DNA of 43,624 bases from Caballeronia udeis. GTDB lineage: Bacteria; Pseudomonadota; Gammaproteobacteria; Burkholderiales; Burkholderiaceae. Positions 15,423-23,951 of the stretch are shown here, in pieces. A model generated the notes under the pieces. That model saw only the letters and a list, made by a program, of their open reading frames with translations, ran no database searches and was not told the DNA's origin. The translations under genes and the position numbers were made by a program. Location: the NCBI RefSeq assembly GCF_001544555.2, contig NZ_FCOK02000083.1:1-43624 (forward strand), read 5' to 3'. Position 1 is the stretch's first letter. Each line of letters opens with the position of its first letter.

Positions 15423-16043
15423 TCACTGATCCGACACGTTCGAAAGGCCATCGTCGACCTCGGACGCGCCGATTATTGGACTCGCTAATTGTGACTTGGG
15501 TACTGATGACGTCTCGGCGGGAAGTTGAGCGTGCTGCGTACTGTTTTGTGGCGCAAACCCATCCGTATAGCTTTGCGCCTCAGAATTCATTGATTCTGTT
15601 GTCGGCTCCGCGGGTAGCTCTCCGCGATTAACGCCCTCGTCTTGCGAAAATCCATTGTTATTTACGGGCGCAACATTCATCCGAAGAAAATTAAAATTAT
15701 TAACGGTAAAACTGTTCGAGAAATTTTCGAAAGGTTGGATGGCATACGTGGATGATAGCGGTGCTGATGTTGCTGCAAGATTTTGTTGAACGACACTATT
15801 CGTAGGCCCGATTTTCTCAACAGAAGACAGCTCGCGTCCCGCGACTGCAGACATTTGTGTATTCATCACGCCGATTGCCTGATTTGGCTTAATTGCAGCG
15901 ACACCTGTAAATGCGGCTGCATGGGTAGCTTCCACCGCGGCTGTCCCGCCTATAACACCAACCGAAATTGTTTGAGAATTTGCTGTAATTGCGATAAAGG
16001 AAAGCGACGCTATAACAAAGACGTTTTTTTGTTGATTTTTCAT
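15423..16043 (-). CDS. Exported low-complexity protein, unknown
   Basis: This 206-aa protein starts MKNQQKNVFVIASLSFIAIT, a typical Sec signal peptide likely cleaved after ANS or nearby. The mature protein is rich in Ala, Ser, Asn, Thr and Gln with few charges and no cysteines, and is probably extended or disordered (NFSNSFTVNNFNF, then EPTTESMNSEAQ). There is no catalytic motif. It directly precedes the three-TM protein, with which it may form an envelope pair. The base composition is more AT-rich than the neighbouring integrase cluster. Confidence 0.65.
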   Translation of the reverse strand: MKNQQKNVFVIASLSFIAITANSQTISVGVIGGTAAVEATHAAAFTGVAAIKPNQAIGVMNTQMSAVAGRELSSVEKIGPTNSVVQQNLAATSAPLSSTYAIQPFENFSNSFTVNNFNFLRMNVAPVNNNGFSQDEGVNRGELPAEPTTESMNSEAQSYTDGFAPQNSTQHAQLPAETSSVPKSQLASPIIGASEVDDGLSNVSDQ

Positions 16044-16351
16044 ATGGCTCTCGTCGTTCTAAGTACATCATTGTTCGTGCCTGCCGGCGACGATTATCTG
16101 TGATTTTAGTCATTAAAACTTGGCCTAGATCAAGCGAAATCGTTCGTTTATCAGGGCAGACGGCCCTGAATGTGGAATATAAAGCCGGGACTTCTTCGTT
16201 CGTTATGCCATCGGCGCTCCGGTCTACGCTGTCCGCGGTCGTTTCGCCTCCTTCTGTGGCGAGCGCTTTCAGACAACGCCCTTGATAATGGCATTGCTGA
16301 CTGCTCCGAAGGGCGGAAATCTAACGTAGTGTCATTCCCGGAAACGTTCGG
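16044..16351. other. Intergenic region of 308 bp
   Basis: No coding frame was supported. It should contain the promoter of the exported protein gene (minus strand), but no clear -35/-10 pair could be fixed. It is also the 3' end of the ABC-3C operon. Confidence 0.4.
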
Positions 16352-18103
16352 TTAGGCCGGGCGCGCTGGGGGTTTCCCGCCGTTCTCGATGCGGAAGAGC
16401 TTATCGTGCTGCGAGAGCTTAACGACAAAGTATTTGTCATCATTAAGTTCGGGCGGGAGCTTATCTTTCAATATCGAAGCAACGAACTGCACATTAACGT
16501 CTTCTTCCTCGACAAGCTCGCTGATTTTTATGAGCTGGTTGTCGTGCATTAGCTCTTTCTTATCGTTCAGCAAAAAGTGATAGCAGGGAATACCTTCGTT
16601 GTCGGCAAATTGCACATAGGCAATGTCGAAGCATGAAATTTCCCCCTGCTTTTTGCCGGAGCTAAAATTGAGGTTGAACGCGGTGAACTTGTACATTCGC
16701 TGCCCCACCTTATTCGTTGTGAGGTCGACCTTCAGCGCATAGCGCTCACCGTATAGAGTTCGCGAAATTGCCGAAAAATACTTATTGAACTTGTTAAGTT
16801 GGATTTGGATAGTTTCCCCAAATTCCGTTGAAAACAACGAATTATCAATCCGCGTTAGCGACTCGTTGAGTTCCTTAAGGGTGGAGTCCACGTCCGTTAT
16901 TTGCTGGATAATAGTTTCGTACTCACCCATCTTTCGGTGCTTTTCGTTGAGATCGATGATCAACGCCTCTAGGCCCTCGAAGGAGTCACTACGTGCGATC
17001 TTGCCCGCAAGCGTCGCTTCTCTAGAGAGCATGTTTCGCAATTCACTCTCTTCCACGGCGATCTCATTATCGAGCCGAGGGAGGTCTTGGGAGATGTACC
17101 GTGCTTTTTCGTCAACCATACGATTATGAAACTCGTGCAGTTCCTCAAAGGACTTTTGGACCCCTCCAATCTTTTTGGAAACCTGCTCGTACAACGAGCG
17201 TAACTGGTTCACATCGATAGTAGACCGATCTTCCAAAATCTCACGTGTCGCATCGGAAATCAACTGGCGCCGCAGTCTCAATCGACTAACAATTGAGGTT
17301 ATCGAATTAATTCGATGCTTTACGGCGTTAAGCTGCTGAAGGTCCAATTCAAAATCAGCATTTACATTGAATGTCGATTTCCTTGCGTTCAAAGTCGCAA
17401 TCTCTTCCGATAGCAAAGAAAGCGCTGTTTCGTACGCGGAACGTGTCTGCAACGCTTCCAGCCGTGTCTTGAAAGCCGTTTCCACACGGATGCGTGCTAC
17501 AAGATTCTGCTTTTCATCGCCTTGCTCAAAGTGGCATCCGAGCAAGAAAAGGTAGAGGGTCTCGTATTCGTCGTCTCGTGTAAATGCATCTAGTGTTTTC
17601 AGAGTGTTGTTTACACTAAGGTCCTTATACCTAATGTTGTGCGATATTATCTGCCGGAACGTTGGTTTTTTTCCGAAATGCCCCGGAAAAAGAGAATTCG
17701 TTAAAGTCTCTTCAAACTCTTGGTCGGTTTTCTGCTCTCCGTCAATTTTTTGAATCCTGCGGCTGCGTGATAGAAAATTTCTTTCTATTTTTAGCTGGCG
17801 ACTATTTGGATCCAAAAGGTCATCCGCGAGTCTAAGTGTAATCAGTACCGAGGTATCGACCAGAAAGCTTTTTACCAAAGCATACTCATTTTTGCGATTT
17901 TCCGGATCAGTGTAAATTCCTTTTGCCGATGCCCCCAGACAGAAATCAATCAATATCAGAACACTGGTCTTACCAACATTGTTTCCCGTCTCCATCTCCC
18001 CTTGAAGAGGAGTCTCATCAACGATGAGATTCAATCCCGGGTGAAATTCGATTGTCCGAATTATTCCTAAGTCGTTCGATATTTGAAGATTTTTTAGGAA
18101 CAT
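16352..18103 (-). CDS. ABC-three-component system ATPase (DUF2326, SMC/Rad50-like)
   Basis: This 583-aa P-loop ATPase has a Walker A at about residues 40-47 (GNNVGKTS) followed by LILIDFCLG. A long coiled-coil middle (about residues 200-420, many Leu/Glu/Arg heptads) and a C-terminal DUF2326 region (EISCFDIAYVQFADNEG, CYHFLLND) follow. This is the ABC ATPase of ABC-3C conflict systems described by comparative genomics. It overlaps the middle-component gene by 10 nt and completes an effector-MC6-ATPase operon. The ATPase is thought to sense DNA or invasion and license the effector; that mechanism is known for the class only by inference. Confidence 0.88.
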   Translation of the reverse strand: MFLKNLQISNDLGIIRTIEFHPGLNLIVDETPLQGEMETGNNVGKTSVLILIDFCLGASAKGIYTDPENRKNEYALVKSFLVDTSVLITLRLADDLLDPNSRQLKIERNFLSRSRRIQKIDGEQKTDQEFEETLTNSLFPGHFGKKPTFRQIISHNIRYKDLSVNNTLKTLDAFTRDDEYETLYLFLLGCHFEQGDEKQNLVARIRVETAFKTRLEALQTRSAYETALSLLSEEIATLNARKSTFNVNADFELDLQQLNAVKHRINSITSIVSRLRLRRQLISDATREILEDRSTIDVNQLRSLYEQVSKKIGGVQKSFEELHEFHNRMVDEKARYISQDLPRLDNEIAVEESELRNMLSREATLAGKIARSDSFEGLEALIIDLNEKHRKMGEYETIIQQITDVDSTLKELNESLTRIDNSLFSTEFGETIQIQLNKFNKYFSAISRTLYGERYALKVDLTTNKVGQRMYKFTAFNLNFSSGKKQGEISCFDIAYVQFADNEGIPCYHFLLNDKKELMHDNQLIKISELVEEEDVNVQFVASILKDKLPPELNDDKYFVVKLSQHDKLFRIENGGKPPARPA

Positions 18104-18321
18104 AACTCAATATTTCCGTGCGGATTGAACTGCACTAAGTCAGCCAAGAATAGCCAATCTAGGCTGAGCACAAAAATCGGCATAGTAACGTCGTGCGACT
18201 TGCGGGTCTCAACAAACAAATCCAACAAGGCGGATTCGCGCAGCTTCCCTAACACCTCCAAAACGAGGCCTCCGTTGTAGTACAGGCTAAGACTTGGATG
18301 AATATCGTCAGGTAGCAGCAT
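18094..18321 (-). CDS. ABC-three-component system middle component 6
   Basis: This 75-aa protein starts 1 nt after the effector stop and overlaps the ATPase start by 10 nt. It matches the small middle-component type: MLLPDDIHPSLSLYYNGG, then LDLFVETRK and the ending SLDWLFLADLVQFNPHGNIELC. Middle components bridge ATPase and effector in ABC-3C systems. Its sequence and exact position make the assignment firm despite the small size. Confidence 0.85.
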   Translation of the reverse strand: MLLPDDIHPSLSLYYNGGLVLEVLGKLRESALLDLFVETRKSHDVTMPIFVLSLDWLFLADLVQFNPHGNIELCS

Positions 18322-18322
18322 G

Positions 18323-19273
18323 TCAAATCACGGTAGGATGCTTAAAAATCTTACACCGTATAAACGCGTCCACAACAAGCACGCTTACGCACTGTTCAAG
18401 CTCTTCGGTCGCCATTTGTACATAGTTTTTGCTGTTTCGCACCCGTGTCATCGCTGCATTCACGACTTGAAAGAACAGATCGTCGTCGCTGTACGTAGCT
18501 CGCAGTCGGGTATAGTCTGAGCGAAGGGCATTCAGCACAGACGTACTCTTGTTTTTACCGGCCTTGTCGTACTCTGCGTAAGTCTTCGTGACTTTAGGCT
18601 GGTGAATCTTGTAGTCTTCCACTACGGACGTTGCCGTCCCCAGATTATTAAAGACGATTTTCGCGTCAACGTTAAACGGGGTAGTATTGCTGGCTTGCCC
18701 TTCGTCGGAGAAATCCTCTTGTGCAAGAAGGCCAATTACGTCCGCGAGGTTACTTACCTCCTTGACGTTGTCTGCGTCACTTCCCAGTTCTGCCTTTATC
18801 AATTCATAGACCGCTTTTTGTTGCGCAATTTGCAAATGCAATATGTCTCTTAGAATGGACGGGACATCGTGAATGTCCGACGCCGGGGCGAAAGACAATG
18901 AGTGCGGGTTCGCATATGTCAGCCCCCGAAGCTCGGCTGCATCCTTGGTGATCAAGATAAACTTAAACTGATGTCCAGTGTACGCCGACAGATCTTTCTT
19001 AAGCGCCGATTCGATTTTTACCTTCGTCGCTGTACCTGATACCTGTACCACGAGCTTAGCCGCGCTATCGATAAGGTCAATGGCCGCAGCGTTTTGAGTG
19101 ACCGCGTTCATGTTTTTCAGCGCGTAACCGTATAACGCGTTAAAAAAATCAACATAGAAATTTTCCGAATGCAGATGAAGATGCAGAATATTCGACTTGG
19201 CAAGAGTCTCAAGTCGAAGAGACAGAGTGAAAAGCCTTTCCACACAGTAGTCGTAATAGAGACTTCTATTCAT
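18323..19273 (-). CDS. ABC-three-component system effector with SMEK domain
   Basis: This 316-aa protein begins with a SMEK domain: SENFYVDFFNALYGYALKNM at residues 36-55, then IDLIDSAAKLVVQVSGTAT and KIESALKK, which is the family's most recognisable stretch. The C-terminal half (about residues 220-316) corresponds to the ABC-3C C-terminal domain that links effectors to the middle component. The SMEK core resembles restriction-endonuclease-like folds with D...QVS motifs. Nuclease activity is plausible but not shown by sequence alone. It is the first gene of the operon. Confidence 0.85.
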   Translation of the reverse strand: MNRSLYYDYCVERLFTLSLRLETLAKSNILHLHLHSENFYVDFFNALYGYALKNMNAVTQNAAAIDLIDSAAKLVVQVSGTATKVKIESALKKDLSAYTGHQFKFILITKDAAELRGLTYANPHSLSFAPASDIHDVPSILRDILHLQIAQQKAVYELIKAELGSDADNVKEVSNLADVIGLLAQEDFSDEGQASNTTPFNVDAKIVFNNLGTATSVVEDYKIHQPKVTKTYAEYDKAGKNKSTSVLNALRSDYTRLRATYSDDDLFFQVVNAAMTRVRNSKNYVQMATEELEQCVSVLVVDAFIRCKIFKHPTVI

Positions 19274-19439
19274 CAGTTTCAGATCAGTGTAGGTTAGCCG
19301 GGACCACGAAGAGCAAATTGACCGCGTTCGCCGCCACAGGTCCGCTCGGTGGATGTGAGAGTGTACTTTATGCCAGGATCGACGAGGGCTTTTTGCAGCC
19401 TTCGTCTACTTCTTTCCCTGACCCCTCCGTCCGACCAAT

Positions 19440-19790
19440 GCGCGCTCGCGTCAGTCATAGCGCTATACATTCCCATCAAGCTACGAGCGTTCCGCTGCCC
19501 CTGATCTTCGAAGTTATTGTTGAAGACCACGTGTGTCCGCCCCACGTGTTTCGAGATTTCGATGATCCGTGTTGATAGCTCGCCAAGCTCGTTGTCTGTG
19601 TAATCGTCGTTGAAGCGTGCAGATGCAGCCGGCGCATCCTTGATATTCCAACTCTCGTGATTGCGGCCGTGCAAACGAACCAGCGCCAAGGTGGGGTTCT
19701 TCACCTCCCAAACGGCCGGAATGCTGTTGGTCGGCCCTTGCGGCTCGTCGACGATAACGTTGATCAGGCCGCGCTCGCGCTCCATAGCCA
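19440..19790 (-). pseudogene. DUF72 family protein, 3' relic
   Basis: The minus-strand stretch INVIVDEPQGPTNSIPAVWE, followed by ALVRLHGRNHESWN and THVVFNNNFEDQGQRNAR, is diagnostic of the C-terminal part of DUF72 (YecE-like) proteins. The N-terminal two thirds of the barrel are missing or scrambled upstream, and the sequence beyond the Arg-Asn motif loses family resemblance. It is therefore a decayed fragment, oriented like its neighbours. No function remains. Confidence 0.75.
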
Positions 19791-20181
19791 ATGTCGAACC
19801 GGCGTCCTCTTCGGAGAACCAGCTGCGGTGTCCGTCATGTTCCGAGCCACGACGACCAGGCGCTATGCACAAGCGCGGCGAACTGCGCCTCCACGAAGGG
19901 AATCGCGTTCCCCAAGACAAACAGGGCACGTTCGAATTTCCATGTAAAAGCATGGACGAACGTCTGTAGATGGCGTGCACCGTGCAAAGGATATGTGCCG
20001 ATGATCTACTCTTCTCTCGCAAACCCGATTGCACACGCCACTATGAACGTTCGTCCGCTAGTCGTTCGTCTGCTTTCCGAGGTGCAGTTGCATTGAGTTG
20101 CAAGCTTCGGATGGGCGCCGAATAAGCCGGCAAGTGTCTCCCGATTGGAATGAACCTACGTGACGCCCTTCAAGAGCGTGT
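19791..20181. other. Non-coding stretch beside the DUF72 relic
   Basis: About 390 bp, possibly containing further degraded DUF72 sequence. No supported gene, RNA or clear terminator was seen. Confidence 0.4.
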
Positions 20182-20604
20182 TCAATCGACGGTCACATGT
20201 ACAGCGAAAGAGTCAATAGTGCGTCCGCTCGCGAAGGTTGCCCCGATATACCGATGAAACTGCAAGACGACACCGCCACGGGACTGCGCGAGAAAGTCAA
20301 AAGCCGTCCGTTGTGGAATACCAGGTGCGTCTTCCCCCGCGTGAACAAAGTGGGGAGACCCCACTGGCCGAACCACGGTATTGGCCAGCTCTTCAAAGTT
20401 CCAATGATAGGCAGTCACAGGCGCCGGCGCTGTGTAGATTGTAAGCGCTTGCCCAACGTGCAAACGGACCACCAACGCACTTTGGTTACTCCTTGTTATG
20501 AGCACAGCTGCCGTCTGCGAATAGGAAATGGTAGTAATCAAAAGCCATGCTATCGCACAGACTAATCTAAGTTGCGACAAACGTGGCTCAGGAAAATATT
20601 TCAT
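20182..20604 (-). CDS. Chagasin-like (I42) cysteine-protease inhibitor, exported
   Basis: This 140-aa protein has an N-terminal signal segment (LVCAIAWLLITTISYS). The mature part aligns by eye with the chagasin fold: VGQALTIYTAPAPVTAYHWN (compare VGE...NPTTGxxW), PGIPQRTAFDFLAQSRGGVV (compare the G-x-G-G loop and following strand), LQFHRYI (compare the R-P-W loop) and a final strand SFAVHVTV. The three inhibitory loops are divergent: NPTTG reads APAPVT and RPW reads HRY. Its start overlaps the stop of a papain-type protease by 4 nt (ATGA). An inhibitor of that protease is the natural reading. Confidence 0.75.
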   Translation of the reverse strand: MKYFPEPRLSQLRLVCAIAWLLITTISYSQTAAVLITRSNQSALVVRLHVGQALTIYTAPAPVTAYHWNFEELANTVVRPVGSPHFVHAGEDAPGIPQRTAFDFLAQSRGGVVLQFHRYIGATFASGRTIDSFAVHVTVD

Positions 20605-22142
20605 TTTTGATTTGGAAACCAGACCTCAATAGAATCTACTGCCGGAAAACCTTTCGGTTTGACTATATTAACTACCCCATTCCCGCCATTTTGAATTAAT
20701 TTTCCGATTTTTATGGCGGTCGACTTGTCGTCATCTGAAAAATATCTAATCTCGAATGTACTAGGAGATCCAGCGCCTTTTTTCGAAACATCTTCTACCG
20801 CAGGCGCAAAAAAACCTGCTTTTGTAAGAATAGTTCTGGTCGCATTAGCGGAAGACTTCTGGCCGGCGCTTGTATATTGAATCCAAACTGTCTTGCCCAG
20901 GCTATGCGAACTTGAACCAGACGATCCCGTTGATTTATAGGGCGTGAAATTTATACCGCTCGGAGGTTTTTGCGAGCTGACCACTCCCGAGTTTGCAAGC
21001 TGCGTGGCACTTTGCATTCCAGGTAACGACTGATTCCAGGCAGCCGACAAGGCATCAGCGGGTACCGTCACATTTTTTTCAATAGGCCGCACCCAAGCGG
21101 CTGCATATCCGATCTTGTTATTTCCATACGCTATCCATGCAAACCCATCTTCTCCCCATGCAGTTGTCCACGAATTCTTGACTAGCCATGCACCTTGGTT
21201 TGGTCCACCCGCATTGTCATCCCATCCAACGATCAAGAGAGCATGATTGATCTTACCATCGCTGTGTTCGTTGAAAAAACCGCCGGCATAAGCTTGAAAG
21301 GCGGCTGTCGCTTCCATTGCAGATGCAACAGGACCGTATGCGCAAACGGCAGTTTTTATTTCGCGTATCAAGGGAATTTTTTGTGTCGCCGAGACGAAGT
21401 TCCATGACACGGCGCGGTACTTCCCTAAATTTTGGGCGCTACATGAACTCTGAACGCCTCGATAAGGCACAACAGACAGGCTTGCGACTCCGCTGCGGAT
21501 CATCCACTGATAGGCAGGGTTATACCACCCGCCTTTACAAGATCCCGCCATCAGCCCATCGTTTCCTTTCGCACAATTTAGGATGTGCTGCTCGGAAACC
21601 TCGACGTCGTTGCCGTTCCGAATCTTGAATGCCGCATTGTATGCACCTGCCGCCGCAAACGCCCAGCACGAACCGCAAGTTCCCTGATCCTCGACTTCAC
21701 CGAGAACCTTTTCGTCGCGCCAATTGAAGGAAGACTTATTGGGATCGCAATTTCCAAGAAAATCCGGAGCAACAACTCCTGCTAATCGTGCACTCTCGTC
21801 TGCCGCAGCGTTTGCCTTCGTTGCGAATTCATTCTGTGCGGTAGCAATTACGAGAAAATTATCGGGTATACGCGTTCCCGCAAGCTGGTCCGGAGGAACA
21901 GCGAACGCCTTTGTATAGCCCATTTGAAACCGCCAGCCTTTCTCGATTCCTTCTTTCCGCAACGCTTCGAGGTCCAGCCTGGCAGACTGAGGGGCTTTCT
22001 GTTCCGCTGTCTGATACTTCAGACTCAAACTAGCGGGGATCGGCGGCATGGCGCCATCTTGTGCTACGGCGAATCGGACAACACCGAATAAAGTTATCGT
22101 GTATAAGCAAGCAGTGCAGCAACGTTCAATGCGACTCGCCAT
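20601..22142 (-). CDS. Exported papain-family (C1) cysteine protease
   Basis: This protein of about 513 aa starts at MASRIERCC, with GGGG 6 nt upstream; a start 60 nt earlier is less likely. The signal peptide ends near FAVA. A propeptide-like region follows (GWRFQMGYTKAFAVP). The C1 domain has all catalytic residues: oxyanion Gln and Cys in DQGTCGSCWAF, His in INHALLIVGWDD, and Asn in KNSWTTAWGEDGF. After a Ser/Gly linker, the last 100 or so residues (TVWIQYTSAGQK, then FEIRYFSDDDKSTA) look like a small alpha/beta LytR-C or SPOR-like domain that could bind envelope material. It is coupled to a chagasin-like gene. Confidence 0.92.
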   Translation of the reverse strand: MASRIERCCTACLYTITLFGVVRFAVAQDGAMPPIPASLSLKYQTAEQKAPQSARLDLEALRKEGIEKGWRFQMGYTKAFAVPPDQLAGTRIPDNFLVIATAQNEFATKANAAADESARLAGVVAPDFLGNCDPNKSSFNWRDEKVLGEVEDQGTCGSCWAFAAAGAYNAAFKIRNGNDVEVSEQHILNCAKGNDGLMAGSCKGGWYNPAYQWMIRSGVASLSVVPYRGVQSSCSAQNLGKYRAVSWNFVSATQKIPLIREIKTAVCAYGPVASAMEATAAFQAYAGGFFNEHSDGKINHALLIVGWDDNAGGPNQGAWLVKNSWTTAWGEDGFAWIAYGNNKIGYAAAWVRPIEKNVTVPADALSAAWNQSLPGMQSATQLANSGVVSSQKPPSGINFTPYKSTGSSGSSSHSLGKTVWIQYTSAGQKSSANATRTILTKAGFFAPAVEDVSKKGAGSPSTFEIRYFSDDDKSTAIKIGKLIQNGGNGVVNIVKPKGFPAVDSIEVWFPNQK

Positions 22143-22255
22143 GATTGTCCCCTTGGTGCTTGCAGGAGTGAGCAAATTTACATCACGTGCAACCAGAAAC
22201 ATTAGAGCGACGGGTTTGAGTCCCTATATTGCATTCGTGAACTAATCGTTATTCG

Positions 22256-23551
22256 CTACTTACCGTCATTTCCCGAATCATCGATGTAACATCCGTGATT
22301 TTCTGTCGCCCAGTCGGCTAACCTGCATTGACGCGACCAAATCTTTTTAACGAACGAAGCGGCCACAATGGAACCGTTCAGATCCGCAACTTGATATGAA
22401 AGCAAATCAGCTCCTCCCATATATAATTTAACGGAAGTGAACCAATTCGGTTTAATTGCGGCGACTCCGCCCCCGCTCACATCACGCTGGATAAAGAGCG
22501 TATGTGCTATGTGTTGATCTTCCAAGGCGGCTCGTCGAGCCGCGTAGTCCAGAAGACTGGGATTAGCACCTGTGGCGGCGGTAATGGATGTAATGTACTG
22601 TTGTGCCGTTGTTATTTCATCACTGATGCTTTTCGCGACCACCGCATTCTTGCAATCAATGGATCTTTGCGCGGCGGCTTTTATCGCATCTCTGAGGGAA
22701 ACAAGAGCCTGAATTGCGCTATTGGTGTATCCGATTGTCGGGGCGTGAAGCACGAGAAAATCTTTCTTTGTTCCTAACCCTTTTATGAGTCCCCCGATGA
22801 TCAATTGCGTGGGATCGGTCACGCTGCCGGTTTTTGCAGCAGCCACAAGCGATGGCTGAAACATACTCGCAACCGTAGCCGCGGTGCTTGCTATGGCTCC
22901 TACGGCTAATATTGCCGGTAGGACAAAGGTAGGAGCGACCTCACCACCTGCTTTTTCACAGCTAAGCTTCCCCAATGCGTCAACATGACCTTTCAACGTT
23001 GCCTTGACAGTTGCAGAATCAACGGGCGCAGTTTGAAGCCAGGCTAGATCGGTCGACGACAGTATCAGCAACACCTTTTCGTCTGACGCAAATAATTGTT
23101 TTCCATCCTTTTCCGCAAGCGTAGAAACGCTTTGTCCAATCAAGTAGGAAAGATTAAAGGTATTTTCCGCATCGTTGACTTGCGCGGCAATTCCTATTGC
23201 ACTGATATCTGTTCCCTGGGAAACTTGAGCTGCGGGAGCTTTAATTAATCCTGCGATTGAGGAATCAATTGAAGCTTGAGTCTGTTGCTGTGACAACTGA
23301 GATGTACTCGATGTATTTTGTGATGTTACTGCAGCGGCTGCGAACTGACTTTGAAGAAAGGCCGGGCACTCTGTCTTGAAGGTGGCTTGGGACGTCGGAT
23401 CGGGCGGCATGGCGCCAGTGCAAAAACTAATTAGGTCAGCGTGGGCTGAACTCGACAGGATGCACAAACAGACTACGAGTGCCGAAAAATAGTATTGCTT
23501 CAGGATAATATTAAAATTGGTAACGCCCTTGATATCAGTCTCGCCTCTCAT
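22256..23551 (-). CDS. Exported protein of unknown function, first gene of the protease operon
   Basis: This 431-aa protein has AGAGG 6 nt before its ATG. The hydrophobic segment FSALVVCLCILSSSAHA is a signal peptide with an AHA cleavage site. The mature part is rich in Ala, Ser, Thr and Gln. A hydrophobic Ala/Val stretch (VLPAILAVGAIASTAATVAS) near residue 215 could insert into a membrane or pack as a helix. Cysteines occur in pairs (FCTGAMPPD, KTECPAF; RQCRLAD, HGCYIDD), suggesting disulfides. No domain is recognised. It precedes the papain-like protease by 113 nt and may be its substrate, carrier or co-effector; this is inference. Confidence 0.75.
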   Translation of the reverse strand: MRGETDIKGVTNFNIILKQYYFSALVVCLCILSSSAHADLISFCTGAMPPDPTSQATFKTECPAFLQSQFAAAAVTSQNTSSTSQLSQQQTQASIDSSIAGLIKAPAAQVSQGTDISAIGIAAQVNDAENTFNLSYLIGQSVSTLAEKDGKQLFASDEKVLLILSSTDLAWLQTAPVDSATVKATLKGHVDALGKLSCEKAGGEVAPTFVLPAILAVGAIASTAATVASMFQPSLVAAAKTGSVTDPTQLIIGGLIKGLGTKKDFLVLHAPTIGYTNSAIQALVSLRDAIKAAAQRSIDCKNAVVAKSISDEITTAQQYITSITAATGANPSLLDYAARRAALEDQHIAHTLFIQRDVSGGGVAAIKPNWFTSVKLYMGGADLLSYQVADLNGSIVAASFVKKIWSRQCRLADWATENHGCYIDDSGNDGK

Positions 23552-23951
23552 CGCAGCCTCTTTTTATTAAAATATCATATTCTTATAAAATAGCAATATT
23601 GCAAGTCAAATTTTGATATTTCAGGCCAGTTATCCTGGCTTCATCTTCGCCGCTGATTGCTTATTTGAAAAAACTGCAAACGCCAAATATTCGTAGTAAA
23701 GCTCAGAGCTTACGCCAACTAAAGTCGTTCGCAACCTGATTTAAAAGCCACATCGATGGAAAACACTTTCATCAAGCCTGAGGAAAGAATATAAGCCCGC
23801 GCTGTTAGCGGTCGATAAATGTTTTACGGACTGTGCGCTTGCGTACATTTCGATTTGAATGAAGTACTTCCTGACTAACGCCGACGCGCTTGGGCATTCG
23901 GCACGAGCGGCAGCTGTTGAAGTTCGTAAATTCTGCTAATGGTGGAAGCCG
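23552..23951. other. AT-rich intergenic region of 400 bp
   Basis: Position 23570-23700 is strikingly AT-rich and lies upstream of the exported-protein/protease operon, whose promoter it should contain. Toward 23850 it merges with the 3' side of the ISKra4-type element. No inverted terminal repeat of that element could be fixed by eye. No gene was supported. Confidence 0.45.
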
